NCBI GenBank assembly: GCA_965226915.1
Contig: CBDDEJ010000010.1
Location: 1-64,000 of the forward strand
DNA length: 64,000 nucleotides
Source: Io17-Chloro-G2 sp965226915
GTDB taxonomy: Bacteria > Chloroflexota > Dehalococcoidia > Lucifugimonadales > UBA3495
Reading direction: 5' to 3'
Part shown: one piece after another, positions 45,728 through 54,100 of the stretch
How the letters are laid out: each line of letters begins with the position of its first letter
How positions within the stretch are numbered: the first letter of the stretch is position 1
Notes under the pieces: model-generated
What the model was told of the DNA's origin: nothing
What the model saw: only the letters and a program-made list of their open reading frames with translations
Databases searched by the model: none
Made by a program: the position numbers and the translations under genes

Positions 45728-46234
45728 CTAGGCGTGAGAAAAAGCCTTCAGGGCTTCGGCGTACTCCGCCCGGGGGAACTGTTCGCCGTTGGGCACCTTC
45801 ATACCGTCGGTGAAAATCTCCAAACGGTTGCCATCCGGGTCTAGGAAGTAGAAAGACCTGCTTCCGCTGCCGCCTACGTTGCCGCCGCCTTCGATGCCGT
45901 GGATCAGGGGGCCGGAGACGGGTTCCACGCCGCGCTCGTGGAGGTGGGCCAGGGCCCTAAAGAATTCGTCCCTGTTTTCCACTTCCAAGGCAATCTGTTG
46001 AATCAGCCTCACTTTTTGTCCGTCGACGCTGACGTCGGTTCCCTCTGGCGCGGTGGCGATCACGATGTTGTGGTGGTCTTCGTCGAAGCGCAAGAAGGCG
46101 GTTTCCGATCCGTTATCCCGCTTGGTTCGATGGGTTACCGTGCACCCAATCACGTCGGTATAGAACGTGAAAGAGCGCTCGAAGTCGGAGACCAAGAAAC
46201 CTACGTGTCCGATACGCTGGATGTTTATCGCCAT
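45728..46234 (-). CDS. VOC-superfamily (glyoxalase/dioxygenase) protein
   Basis: The 168 residues start with IQRIGHVGFLVSDFERSFTFYTDVIG, a standard vicinal-oxygen-chelate first beta-alpha-beta-beta-beta unit with a possible metal His. The second half has LDPDGNRLEIFTDG with the C-terminal Glu ligand. HHNIVI and the RSFYF strand supply the rest. Members include glyoxalase I, extradiol dioxygenases and resistance proteins; the two-unit length fits a small glyoxalase or dioxygenase. Substrate unknown. Confidence 0.88.
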   Translation of the reverse strand: MAINIQRIGHVGFLVSDFERSFTFYTDVIGCTVTHRTKRDNGSETAFLRFDEDHHNIVIATAPEGTDVSVDGQKVRLIQQIALEVENRDEFFRALAHLHERGVEPVSGPLIHGIEGGGNVGGSGSRSFYFLDPDGNRLEIFTDGMKVPNGEQFPRAEYAEALKAFSHA

Positions 46235-46408
46235 TTCAGTTGCCCTCCATTCTGGGATAAATCCTATTTGCCATGCCTGTGGCCGGGGCGTTTAGGTTGG
46301 GCCGATGTTACTCCCAGTCTGCTAAGGCGTCAAGAAACCGGGAGCCTCTCTATCCCCGTATCCCCGTGCCGCCTCCGTATACCGCGGGATCCTGACGGCC
46401 TGTTTTCG

Positions 46409-48148
46409 TTATTCGCTGGTCAAGTAAACGTGCCTCAGCTTAGGTATGGTCATGGGGAACAGGCGGTAATCCCGGACGTTGGGCTTCAACAAGAGATAAC
46501 CGGAATCTCCATGCCAAAGGGGTATCCACGGGGCGTCATTTAGAATCAATGTTTCGGCGTCGTTGTACAGGGCAAATCTCTTCTCCTGATCTTGCTCGGT
46601 CCTGGCTTGTTCCAACAAGCCATCCACCACGGGGTTGTCGTAGTTTATATGGTTGTTGCTGCTCTTAGAATGCAGGAGTATGTCCAAGAAATTCTCCGGG
46701 TCGGGGTAGTCGGCCACCCAACCCGCTCCGCCGAACATCTGGAACCTGCCTAACCGCTGGTCCTGCAAATAGGTGGCCCATTCAGTCTGAAGCACATCCA
46801 CTTCGATGCCCAGATTCTGCCGCCACATCTCCAAGATCGCCTCGGTCGAAGAAGAGATCGACGATCCGAAAGAACCCGGCAGCGATAGTGTGATATCGGG
46901 GAAGTCATCCATATTGCCGCCATATTTGGACTCGCTCAAGAGCTGTTTGGCCTTCTCTGGGTCAAAATCGTATTGGCCTATCGACTCTTTATATCCGGGG
47001 AAATTGGGCGGCAAAACCGAGTTGGCCGGGGCGAGCAATCCTTTCAGCAATGTTTTGGATATGGTGTCCCGGTCTATGGCGTAATTCAACGCTAGACGCA
47101 CCTTTGGGTCGTCAAAGGGAGGCTCGGCCACGTTCATTCCCATGTAATACGTACTGAAGCTCGGGGGGGCTTTTTTGACATCCCGGTTTAACGGGTTGGC
47201 CGTGTCAAGGATCGAGTCCAGGTTGGTTATGCTCACGCCGGTGATATGGAGTTCACCGTTTTCGTACATCAACATCGAGTCGCCGCCGCTGAGGATGTTA
47301 AGCACTTCATCAAGGTGGGGAGCGCCGAGATGATAGCCTTCAAACGCCGTCAGCCGGATTCTTTCTCCCGGTGTGTATTCAGCCAGCCGGAAGGGTCCGG
47401 TGCCGTTGGGGGCCCTCAACCAAGAGGCATCCGAGGTTACGTTGTTCTCGTCCAAGACAAATGAGGTGGGATAGGTCAGTTTTGCCAGGAAATAGGCTTT
47501 GGGCGCATCGGCCGTGATCTCTATGGTCCGGTCGTCGATAACCTTAACGCCGGAGACATCGCTGGCCAGGCCATTCGCCTTGTCCTTGAATCCCACTATG
47601 TCTCCCAGGAACAGATCCACGGTGGGGGCTTGGGTGGCTGGGTCTCCGGCCCTTTCTATCGACCATTTGACGTCCTGGGCCGTGACCTTACGGCCGTCGT
47701 GGAATGTGGCGTTCTCCCTGAGATGGAAGGTGTAAGTTCGACCGCCATTGGTGATATCCCAATCTTCGGCCAAGTCGGGAGCGATCTTTAGGTCTTTGTC
47801 TATGGTGGCCAGTCCGCCAAAAACCTCGACGATGATCCCGGCGGAAGTGGTGTCTCCGGCCAGATGGGGGTCCAAGGTAGGCGGATCGCTATAAAGCCGG
47901 ATGAAGGTCCCACCTTTGATGGCGGCGGAATCCATCGCGGCTTCCTTAACTACCGGAGTAGGGACAAGGGTGGACACGGAGCCGGAGCCAGAGTCGGACG
48001 CCGAAGAGGAATCGGTCGTCGGCTGGCCAGCCGCTTCAGCCTTAGCCTTCGGCGCCGAAGTGGGCGCCACCGCGGCAGGTTCGGCTTGGCTGCCGCATGC
48101 GACGGCGATCAAAAGCAAGAGTGGAGCTACCAGATAAAGTATTCTCAT
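46409..48148 (-). CDS. ABC transporter substrate-binding lipoprotein (SBP family 5)
   Basis: ATG at 48148 is placed six bases after GAGG; two in-frame alternatives lie just upstream. A signal peptide MRILYLVAPLLLLIAVACGS has a lipobox with Cys18, so the mature protein is lipid-anchored outside the membrane. A low-complexity Ala/Ser linker follows. The family 5 signature runs through ATFHDGRKVTAQDVKWSIER, and further motifs are NGTGPFRLAEYTPGE and LNYAIDRDTI. It binds oligopeptides, nickel or other solutes. No permease or ATPase genes are adjacent, so it is an orphan receptor here. Confidence 0.92.
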   Translation of the reverse strand: MRILYLVAPLLLLIAVACGSQAEPAAVAPTSAPKAKAEAAGQPTTDSSSASDSGSGSVSTLVPTPVVKEAAMDSAAIKGGTFIRLYSDPPTLDPHLAGDTTSAGIIVEVFGGLATIDKDLKIAPDLAEDWDITNGGRTYTFHLRENATFHDGRKVTAQDVKWSIERAGDPATQAPTVDLFLGDIVGFKDKANGLASDVSGVKVIDDRTIEITADAPKAYFLAKLTYPTSFVLDENNVTSDASWLRAPNGTGPFRLAEYTPGERIRLTAFEGYHLGAPHLDEVLNILSGGDSMLMYENGELHITGVSITNLDSILDTANPLNRDVKKAPPSFSTYYMGMNVAEPPFDDPKVRLALNYAIDRDTISKTLLKGLLAPANSVLPPNFPGYKESIGQYDFDPEKAKQLLSESKYGGNMDDFPDITLSLPGSFGSSISSSTEAILEMWRQNLGIEVDVLQTEWATYLQDQRLGRFQMFGGAGWVADYPDPENFLDILLHSKSSNNHINYDNPVVDGLLEQARTEQDQEKRFALYNDAETLILNDAPWIPLWHGDSGYLLLKPNVRDYRLFPMTIPKLRHVYLTSE

Positions 48149-48560
48149 GTTCATCCTCAACTCATCTTCCGTTGGCGCCGGGCCGGCGTATTCCCGGTCT
48201 TGGCCCAGGTGTTGATAAATTATACGTCGAATTTTGTTCTAAAGATTCGCTCAAAGGCTCGATATCCCCCAATTCGCGTTCCGGACGGCCGCCCATCGGG
48301 CGCCAACCGCCTTCCTGATCACTTTCGATGCCGGTTCCACGCGCTACGATACTAAGTGTTCCCAACTAAATGGTCCGAGCCTGCACGCGACCATTATATG
48401 ACCCGCGGCGCCCGGCTGGCACGGTGTAGACCACTATTTTCAGCTTGACTCGCCCCAGACCCAGCCTGATGCTCCCTGCTGGGCAGCCTCCCTCCGGCAG
48501 CTGGAAAGCTAGGACCGGCTGGGATCCACCCAACCATTTTGACCAAAAATTGGTGTAAAT
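48149..48560. other. Divergent intergenic region
   Basis: About 410 bp lie between the minus-strand lipoprotein gene and the plus-strand amidohydrolase gene. A TATAAT on the minus strand (about 48219-48224) could be a -10 element for the lipoprotein gene, but no matching -35 is evident. I see no RNA structure or repeat. Confidence 0.4.
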
Positions 48561-49586
48561 ATGACTCAACTGCAGACAAACGACAGCTCCGCCCACATCT
48601 GCACCGATGTCCATGCCCACATCGCTCCGCTGTCGTTCCTCCAAGAAGTCAAACGATCGGCCTCCAGCTTCGGCGTGGAGGTCGAAGAAACTCCAAACGG
48701 CCACGCGATCACTTTTCCCGGCCTCCCCCGCCTGCGCCCGGCGGGAGGCGGGCTGAGCGAAACCGAAAACCGGGCCAGATGGATGGAGTCCAACGGAATC
48801 GACCGCCAGATACTGGCTGTGTGGCTGGATATTCAGGGCTATACCCTTCCTAAGGACAAAGAAGCTCCGTGGGTGCGCCTGCTGAACGAGCACATCTCAC
48901 AGATATCGGCCGGCAGCGGAGGCAGATACGGCACCCTGGCGGCGGTCCCTTTGAGGGATGGGGATTTAGCTGCAAAAGAACTGGAATACGCAGTCACTAC
49001 TCTGGGCATGTCCGGGACCATGCTGCCCAGCGATCCCGTGGACATAGACATCTCGGATTCTAACCTGGAGCCTTTGTGGGCGGCGGCGGAATCGCTGAAC
49101 GTTCCCGTTCTGTTGCACGGCGCCAGCCACAGCAAATGGGCCGAAGTGGGACCTCCGTATCTGGCCTTCAGCCTGGGCCGGACGCTGGACACAACGATCT
49201 TGGCCACCAAGCTGATCTTGGGCGGACTGATGGACCGGTACCCCAAACTTAAACTGATGCTATGCCACGGCGGCGGGTTTCTCCCTTATCAGATAGGCCG
49301 GATCCACCAAGCCTATGTCCGAGGCACGGAAAAGGTTGCTGAGCTCAAGCTGGAAGGGCCGGAGTCGTACCTGTCGATGCTGTATTACGACACGGTCACC
49401 CTAAACCCGCGTTCCTTGCGGCTCCTGTTGGACCTCGCGGGGTCTGACCACGTCATGTTGGGCTCGGACTACGTTTGGGAGCCCATGGGCGGCGGAATCA
49501 AGGATGCGGTGGAATCAGCAGGCCTGACCGGAGAGCAGGTGGACGACATCTATTCCAACACCGCATCCAGACTGTCCCAACGGTAA
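48561..49586 (+). CDS. Amidohydrolase of the ACMSD/decarboxylase type
   Basis: The 341 residues have DVHAHIAP with metal ligands His18 and His20, then VLLHGASH, LMLCHGGGFLPYQIGR and MLGSDYVWEPM. This is the amidohydrolase_2 pattern of 2-amino-3-carboxymuconate-6-semialdehyde decarboxylase and gamma-resorcylate decarboxylase, which use one zinc. A role in aromatic-acid breakdown is likely. It lies 75 bp before the interrupted LLM gene and was probably cotranscribed with it. Confidence 0.9.
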   Translation: MTQLQTNDSSAHICTDVHAHIAPLSFLQEVKRSASSFGVEVEETPNGHAITFPGLPRLRPAGGGLSETENRARWMESNGIDRQILAVWLDIQGYTLPKDKEAPWVRLLNEHISQISAGSGGRYGTLAAVPLRDGDLAAKELEYAVTTLGMSGTMLPSDPVDIDISDSNLEPLWAAAESLNVPVLLHGASHSKWAEVGPPYLAFSLGRTLDTTILATKLILGGLMDRYPKLKLMLCHGGGFLPYQIGRIHQAYVRGTEKVAELKLEGPESYLSMLYYDTVTLNPRSLRLLLDLAGSDHVMLGSDYVWEPMGGGIKDAVESAGLTGEQVDDIYSNTASRLSQR

Positions 49587-49870
49587 TGAAGGCGAAGGCG
49601 CCAGGAAGCCGGCTTGTTCACTTGATGTAATCCAGCGCCGAAACCACGGAGGACGCAAACATGCAAGTCTTGGGATTCGACCATCTTGCCTACCCGGTGC
49701 ACATGGACCATCTCAAGGTGGATGGGGAATTGCCTTATCCGCTGCCCAAACGCGATTTCAATCCAGACACTGCGGTGAGTAACTACAACGACCACCTAGT
49801 ATTACAACGTCAGTTAGTTTGATAGGATAACTGTGTAGCTGGAGAGGGAATAGGCAGGTGAGGTGGGGAT

Positions 49871-51154
49871 GTGGATGCGGCAGCTTTCGAGCAGGTGTAC
49901 GGGTCATTTCGGGATTTTCACGCCTACTTCGCGCCGCTGTTTGGCCGCCGGGAGACGCGGGAGCACAGCGGTCATTATCTCCAGGCCCTGCTGGTACAGT
50001 CTGGGGAGCGGCGCAACGCTGAGAACCTGTCGGAGACGGTTCCGGGGTCAGCCCGAGGGATGCAGCGGTTTCTCACCGATTCTCCCTGGGACGATGAGGT
50101 GATTATAGGACGGCTGCAGGAGTACCTGGGAACCCGGCTGGAGCATCCGGAAGGGGTGTGGGCGCTGGACGGCAGCGACTTTCCCAAGCAGGGGAGGAAG
50201 TCGGTGGGAGTGGCCCGGCAGTACTGCGGGAGGCTGGGGAAGGTGGCCAACTGCCAGGCGGGGATGTTCCTGGCCTATGTCAGCCCGTTGGGACGGGCAT
50301 TGGTGGACAAGGGGCTGTATCTGCCCGAGAGTTGGACCTCGGACAAAGACCGGTGTGAGGCGGCGGGTGTGCCGGAGGATAGGCAGGGCTACCGGTCCAA
50401 GACGGAGTTGGCCTTGGAGATGGTGGGGCGGGCACAGGAGCGGGGCCACCTGAAGGCTGGATGGGTCGCGGCGGACGACGCCTTTGGGATGTCGCCGTCC
50501 TTCCGGGAGGGCCTGGCGGCCTTGGGGATGTGGTACGTGCTGGACGTTCCGTCCGGCTTTACGGTGTGGCCGCCGGAGCCTGCCTGGACCAGTGCGGAGT
50601 ATCAGGGATTCGGGCGTCCCCGCAAACCCAGGCTGCGAGACGGTCAGCGCCGGACCATGGAGCAGCGCAGCGACGAGTTGCCGGAGGAGGCCTGGCGTGA
50701 GATTACGGTGGCCGAGGGAAGCCAGGGACCACGCAGCTACCTTTTCAGCGCCCAGAGGGTGCGACCGACCAGCAGGCGCAAGCCCGGCGAAATCCACTGG
50801 GCCGTCTACCGCCGGAACCTGGACGGCAGCGAACCCCGCTACTACCTGTCCAATGCTCCGGAGGATACCCCGTTGGAGACCCTGGCATACGTGGGAAGCT
50901 CCCGTTGGCGTATAGAAACGGAGTTTGAGACGGAGAAAAGCGACGTAGGCCTGGACGAGTACGAGACCCGCACCTGGGCTGGCTGGCATCACCACGTGGC
51001 CCTGTGCCTGCTGGGCGGAGCTTTTCTGCTGAGCCTGCAACAGGCTTGGGGGGGAAAAGATGCCCCGGATCACGAGGCCGCAGGTCTACCGGGTGGTGCG
51101 GGAAATGCTGCCCCGGGAACGGTTCGGGCCAACCGAGTTGCTGCGGTGGCTTGA
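49871..51154 (+). CDS. IS701b transposase, zero-frame product
   Basis: A GTG opens MDAAAFEQVYGSFRDFHAYF. The motifs ALDGSDFPKQG, ARQYCGRLGKVANCQ, AADDAFGM and WRIETEFETEKSDVGLDEYE match copy a. Protein similarity stays high to LQQAWGGKDAPDHEA. The zero frame then runs for only about 30 more, non-conserved codons (GLPGGAGNAAPG onward), whereas the +1 frame carries the conserved C-terminus (51060-51242). Confidence 0.85.
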   Translation: MDAAAFEQVYGSFRDFHAYFAPLFGRRETREHSGHYLQALLVQSGERRNAENLSETVPGSARGMQRFLTDSPWDDEVIIGRLQEYLGTRLEHPEGVWALDGSDFPKQGRKSVGVARQYCGRLGKVANCQAGMFLAYVSPLGRALVDKGLYLPESWTSDKDRCEAAGVPEDRQGYRSKTELALEMVGRAQERGHLKAGWVAADDAFGMSPSFREGLAALGMWYVLDVPSGFTVWPPEPAWTSAEYQGFGRPRKPRLRDGQRRTMEQRSDELPEEAWREITVAEGSQGPRSYLFSAQRVRPTSRRKPGEIHWAVYRRNLDGSEPRYYLSNAPEDTPLETLAYVGSSRWRIETEFETEKSDVGLDEYETRTWAGWHHHVALCLLGGAFLLSLQQAWGGKDAPDHEAAGLPGGAGNAAPGTVRANRVAAVA

Positions 51155-51242
51155 GGATACGCAGGACAGTAACGAACGGGCCAAACGCTCCCATGCCAAG
51201 CGCCGCGCCGCCATGCGGGCATCACCCCACATCCCTCCCTGA
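51060..51242 (+). CDS. IS701b +1-frame C-terminal ORF
   Basis: The 60 codons start MPRITRPQVYRVVREMLPRE immediately after GGGGGGGAAAAG. Compared with the copy-a ORF the changes are mostly conservative in this frame (Q to R, Q to E, R to K), while the zero frame is disrupted. That indicates selection on this frame. It is probably the true transposase C-terminus, reached by +1 frameshifting, slippage or reinitiation. Confidence 0.7.
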   Translation: MPRITRPQVYRVVREMLPRERFGPTELLRWLEDTQDSNERAKRSHAKRRAAMRASPHIPP

Positions 51243-51261
51243 ACTGACGTTGTAATACTAG

Positions 51262-53134
51262 AAGTCTGGCCGAAAAGTGCACTGACCTCGACTGTTCCGA
51301 TATAATTGTCAGGATAATTTAATGGGTGTGGGAGGCAGGGGATGCTGGGAAAACGCTCTAAACAGCTGGGGTTCCTGGAAGCGGACCATCTCTACCTGGA
51401 CTATGTGGGCCGCGGCTCCTTCTACGGCTTCCTGGCCTCCCTGCGGGGTCAGCTATTTCGAGACGAAGACTTCGCCGAACTGTATTGCCCGGACAATGGC
51501 CGGGATAGCGTGGCGCCCAGTCTGGTGGCCACCGCGCTGTTGTTGCAAGCCTACGACAAAGTGAGCGACCTGGAAGCCAAGCAGAGGGCGGACTTCGATA
51601 TCCGGTGGAAGGTGGCGTTGGGGATTGAGGTGGAGGACCGTCCCTTTGCCAAGAGCACCCTGCAACTGTTTCGAGCCCAGCTGATCCTCCACGACCGGGT
51701 GCGGGCCGTCTTTCAGCGCAGCCTCCAATTCGCCCGGCAGACCGGCTGCCTGAAAGGACGGCGGATGAAGGTGGCGGTGGACACCACCTACATTCTGGGC
51801 CGGGGAGCGGTCAAGGACACCTACAACCTGCTGGCCGACGGCATCGTCCAGGTGGTCCGGGCACTGGCCCAACTGGATGGGACCCGGGCCGAGGAGTGGG
51901 CCTTGAGACACGGCCTGGAGCTTTACTTTGGCTCCAGTGTGAAGGGAGAGGCGGGGATTGACTGGGACAACAAGAAAGAGCGGCAAGCCTTACTGCAGAA
52001 GATAGTAGCCGATGCTGACCTGGTATTGGAACTGGCCCGTCAGGCCCAAGGTAGATTTCCCGCAGATAGTCCTGAGCGCCAGGCTATTGGAGAAGCAGCG
52101 GAACTCTTGGGGCAACTCCTCTTGCAAGATGTGGAACGGCAGGAGGATGGTCCGGCCCTGAAGGATGGCGTAAGCCGGGACCGGGTCCCTTCGGCGCACG
52201 ACCCGGAGATGCGCCATGGGCGCAAAAGCAGCAGCAAACGCTTCGACGGACATAAGGCTGCCGTGGTGGTGGATACCGATTCCCAACTGGTGACCGCGGT
52301 AGATATCCTGCCCGGCAATGCCGGTGACAACACCGGAGTCCTGGAACTGGTGGAGCAGAGTGAAGAGAACACGGGCATACCTGTGGAGGAGACCATTGGG
52401 GATGCGGCCTATGGGGATGGCGGGACGCGGCAGGCCTTTGCCGATGCCGGTCGGACGCTAATAGCCAAGGTGCCGGGTCGTCCCAGAAAAGACCACTTCC
52501 CCAAAGAGGACTTCCAGATCGACCTGGCGGCCGGCACCGTCACCTGCCCAGCCGGTAATGTTACCCACACCTTGCGGACCTTCGGCACCCGGACCAACCG
52601 GTTGGGTCAGACCTATCCGGTCCAGAGTTTTCAATTCGACCCGGCGGTCTGTGGCGTATGCCCCCTGCGGTCCCAGTGCGTGGCAGCTGGAGAGGGCAAA
52701 GGCCGTACGGTGACTCTCCATCCCCAAGAGGCGCTCCTGCAACAAGCCCGGGCCTTCCAGAAAAGTGAGAGCTTCGCCGAATACCGCAGCCGGCGGCAGG
52801 TGGTCGAGCATCGCCTGGCTCGGCTGGTGCAACTGGGGGTCCGCCAATCTCGCTACTTTGGTCGGGCCAAGACCCTCTTTCAGCTACTCCTGGCAGCCAC
52901 GGTGGCCAACCTGACCCTGGTGGCTACCAGGATGGGGATGATGTCCCAGGCTTCAGGCTCCTCCCCCAATAAAACAGAGAATAGACCGGACCGGCTCGCC
53001 GCCGGGTCGCCCATCGTTACTGCCCAATTCATATTGGCCGCGGCCAGATGGGTCGCCCTTAGTCTCAGACTTGGCCCAGTCCACTGGTTATCCTCCACCT
53101 CATCTCGTCACAGCAGGGCTTTTCAGCCGGGCTT
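51262..53134 (+). mobile_element. IS1182-family element, copy b (1873 bp), intact
   Basis: Flanked by CTAG at 51258-51261 and 53135-53138. Ends are AAGTCTGGCCGAAAAG and, reverse-complemented on the right, AAGCCCGGCTGAAAAG. It sits directly between IS701b and MITE-2b with only single CTAGs at the junctions. It shows the uninterrupted site for the IS66 insertion found in copy a. Confidence 0.93.
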
Positions 53135-53138
53135 CTAG
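51342..53138 (+). CDS. IS1182 transposase, stop codon in target duplication
   Basis: The 598-residue DDE transposase has the N-terminal domain LYLDYVGRGSFYGFLASLRG, then MKVAVDTTYILGRGAV with the first Asp. HGRKSSSKRFDGHKAAVVVDT and the second region GDAAYGDGGTRQAF follow. A Cys cluster (CGVCPLRSQC) and VEHRLARLVQLGVRQSRYFG with the likely Glu complete the core. The frame runs to the last base of the element and ends with TAG at 53136-53138, part of the flanking CTAG. Copy a uses its own CTAG in the same way. Confidence 0.93.
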   Translation: MLGKRSKQLGFLEADHLYLDYVGRGSFYGFLASLRGQLFRDEDFAELYCPDNGRDSVAPSLVATALLLQAYDKVSDLEAKQRADFDIRWKVALGIEVEDRPFAKSTLQLFRAQLILHDRVRAVFQRSLQFARQTGCLKGRRMKVAVDTTYILGRGAVKDTYNLLADGIVQVVRALAQLDGTRAEEWALRHGLELYFGSSVKGEAGIDWDNKKERQALLQKIVADADLVLELARQAQGRFPADSPERQAIGEAAELLGQLLLQDVERQEDGPALKDGVSRDRVPSAHDPEMRHGRKSSSKRFDGHKAAVVVDTDSQLVTAVDILPGNAGDNTGVLELVEQSEENTGIPVEETIGDAAYGDGGTRQAFADAGRTLIAKVPGRPRKDHFPKEDFQIDLAAGTVTCPAGNVTHTLRTFGTRTNRLGQTYPVQSFQFDPAVCGVCPLRSQCVAAGEGKGRTVTLHPQEALLQQARAFQKSESFAEYRSRRQVVEHRLARLVQLGVRQSRYFGRAKTLFQLLLAATVANLTLVATRMGMMSQASGSSPNKTENRPDRLAAGSPIVTAQFILAAARWVALSLRLGPVHWLSSTSSRHSRAFQPGF

Positions 53139-53283
53139 TACTACAACGACGTGTTATCCTACAAGGTAACTCGTGGGCGGATTTTGAAGCTGGCAACGAA
53201 CGAGTGCGAGTCTCCCATGATGAACGGTCCGTAGCTGAAGAAGAAGACCTGAGCGTGTTTTCTCATAACGCGTCGTTGTAGTA
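53139..53283 (+). mobile_element. MITE-2 copy b (145 bp)
   Basis: Flanked by CTAG at 53135-53138 and 53284-53287. It is identical to the copy at 18492-18636 except for one C-to-T in the left terminal repeat. Termini match IS701a. The near identity indicates recent movement. Confidence 0.92.
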
Positions 53284-54100
53284 CTAGACGCCTGGGAATT
53301 GATGGAGGATTTGGGTTTCGATGGCATCGGCTTCAACGAGCACCACACCTCGCCCTACGGCATGATGGCGTCGCCCAACCTGATGGCGGCGGCGGCCTCG
53401 CAGCGCACCAAGAAGATGAAGCTGCTGATATACGGCAATTGCCTGCCGATTCATCAGCCATTGCGCCTGGCGGAAGAACTGTCGATGCTGGACTGCCTCA
53501 CCAACGGGCGGCTGATCTCCGGTTTCGTCCGGGGGATTCCCCGCGAGTACGCGGCCTACGGCGAAGACCTCTCCGACTAAGGTCACGCTTTGAAGAGGCA
53601 TGGGAGATCATTAAATTAGCCTGGAGCGAGGAGTCATTCTCCTACGAAGGCAAGTTCTGGTCGTACAAGGACGTGGCCATTTGGCCTCGCCCGGTACAAC
53701 AGCCCCACCCGCCCGTCTGGGTGCCGGTGACCATCAGCAAAGAGACCATCGAATGGGCGGCCCGTGAGAACATACCCATCACTCCCGGCGCCAACGCCAC
53801 CCAACCGGTGCGAAAAGACATGATCCGCTTCTACGCCAAATGCCTGGACCGCGCCGGCCACAAGATCACACCGGCGCACCTGAACTTGGGCGCCAGCGTA
53901 TACGTGGCCGACAACCGGGAGCAGGCGGTCAAAGAAGCTGGGCCGTACATGCTTTATTTTTTTCACACATTGTTTAGCCACGGCAACACCTACAACGTCG
54001 CCAGACAGCGCGACAGCGGCTACCGCACCGAGGCCGACAACGACTACATCAGCCCGGAAAACCGGGAAGGACTCTTGAACCCACATTTCCCATATGGCTA

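Larger units (their letters stand above)
49800..51257 (+). mobile_element. IS701-family element, copy b (1458 bp)
   Basis: Flanked by CTAG at 49796-49799 and 51258-51261. The ends are perfect 16-bp inverted repeats TATTACAACGTCAGTT. It is clearly diverged from copy a both in termini and in protein, so it is a related but separate IS type. Confidence 0.93.

Noticed and set aside
48161..48560. Riboswitch or structured leader upstream of the amidohydrolase gene
   Set aside because: No conserved riboswitch core or terminator/anti-terminator pair could be recognised in the divergent intergenic region.
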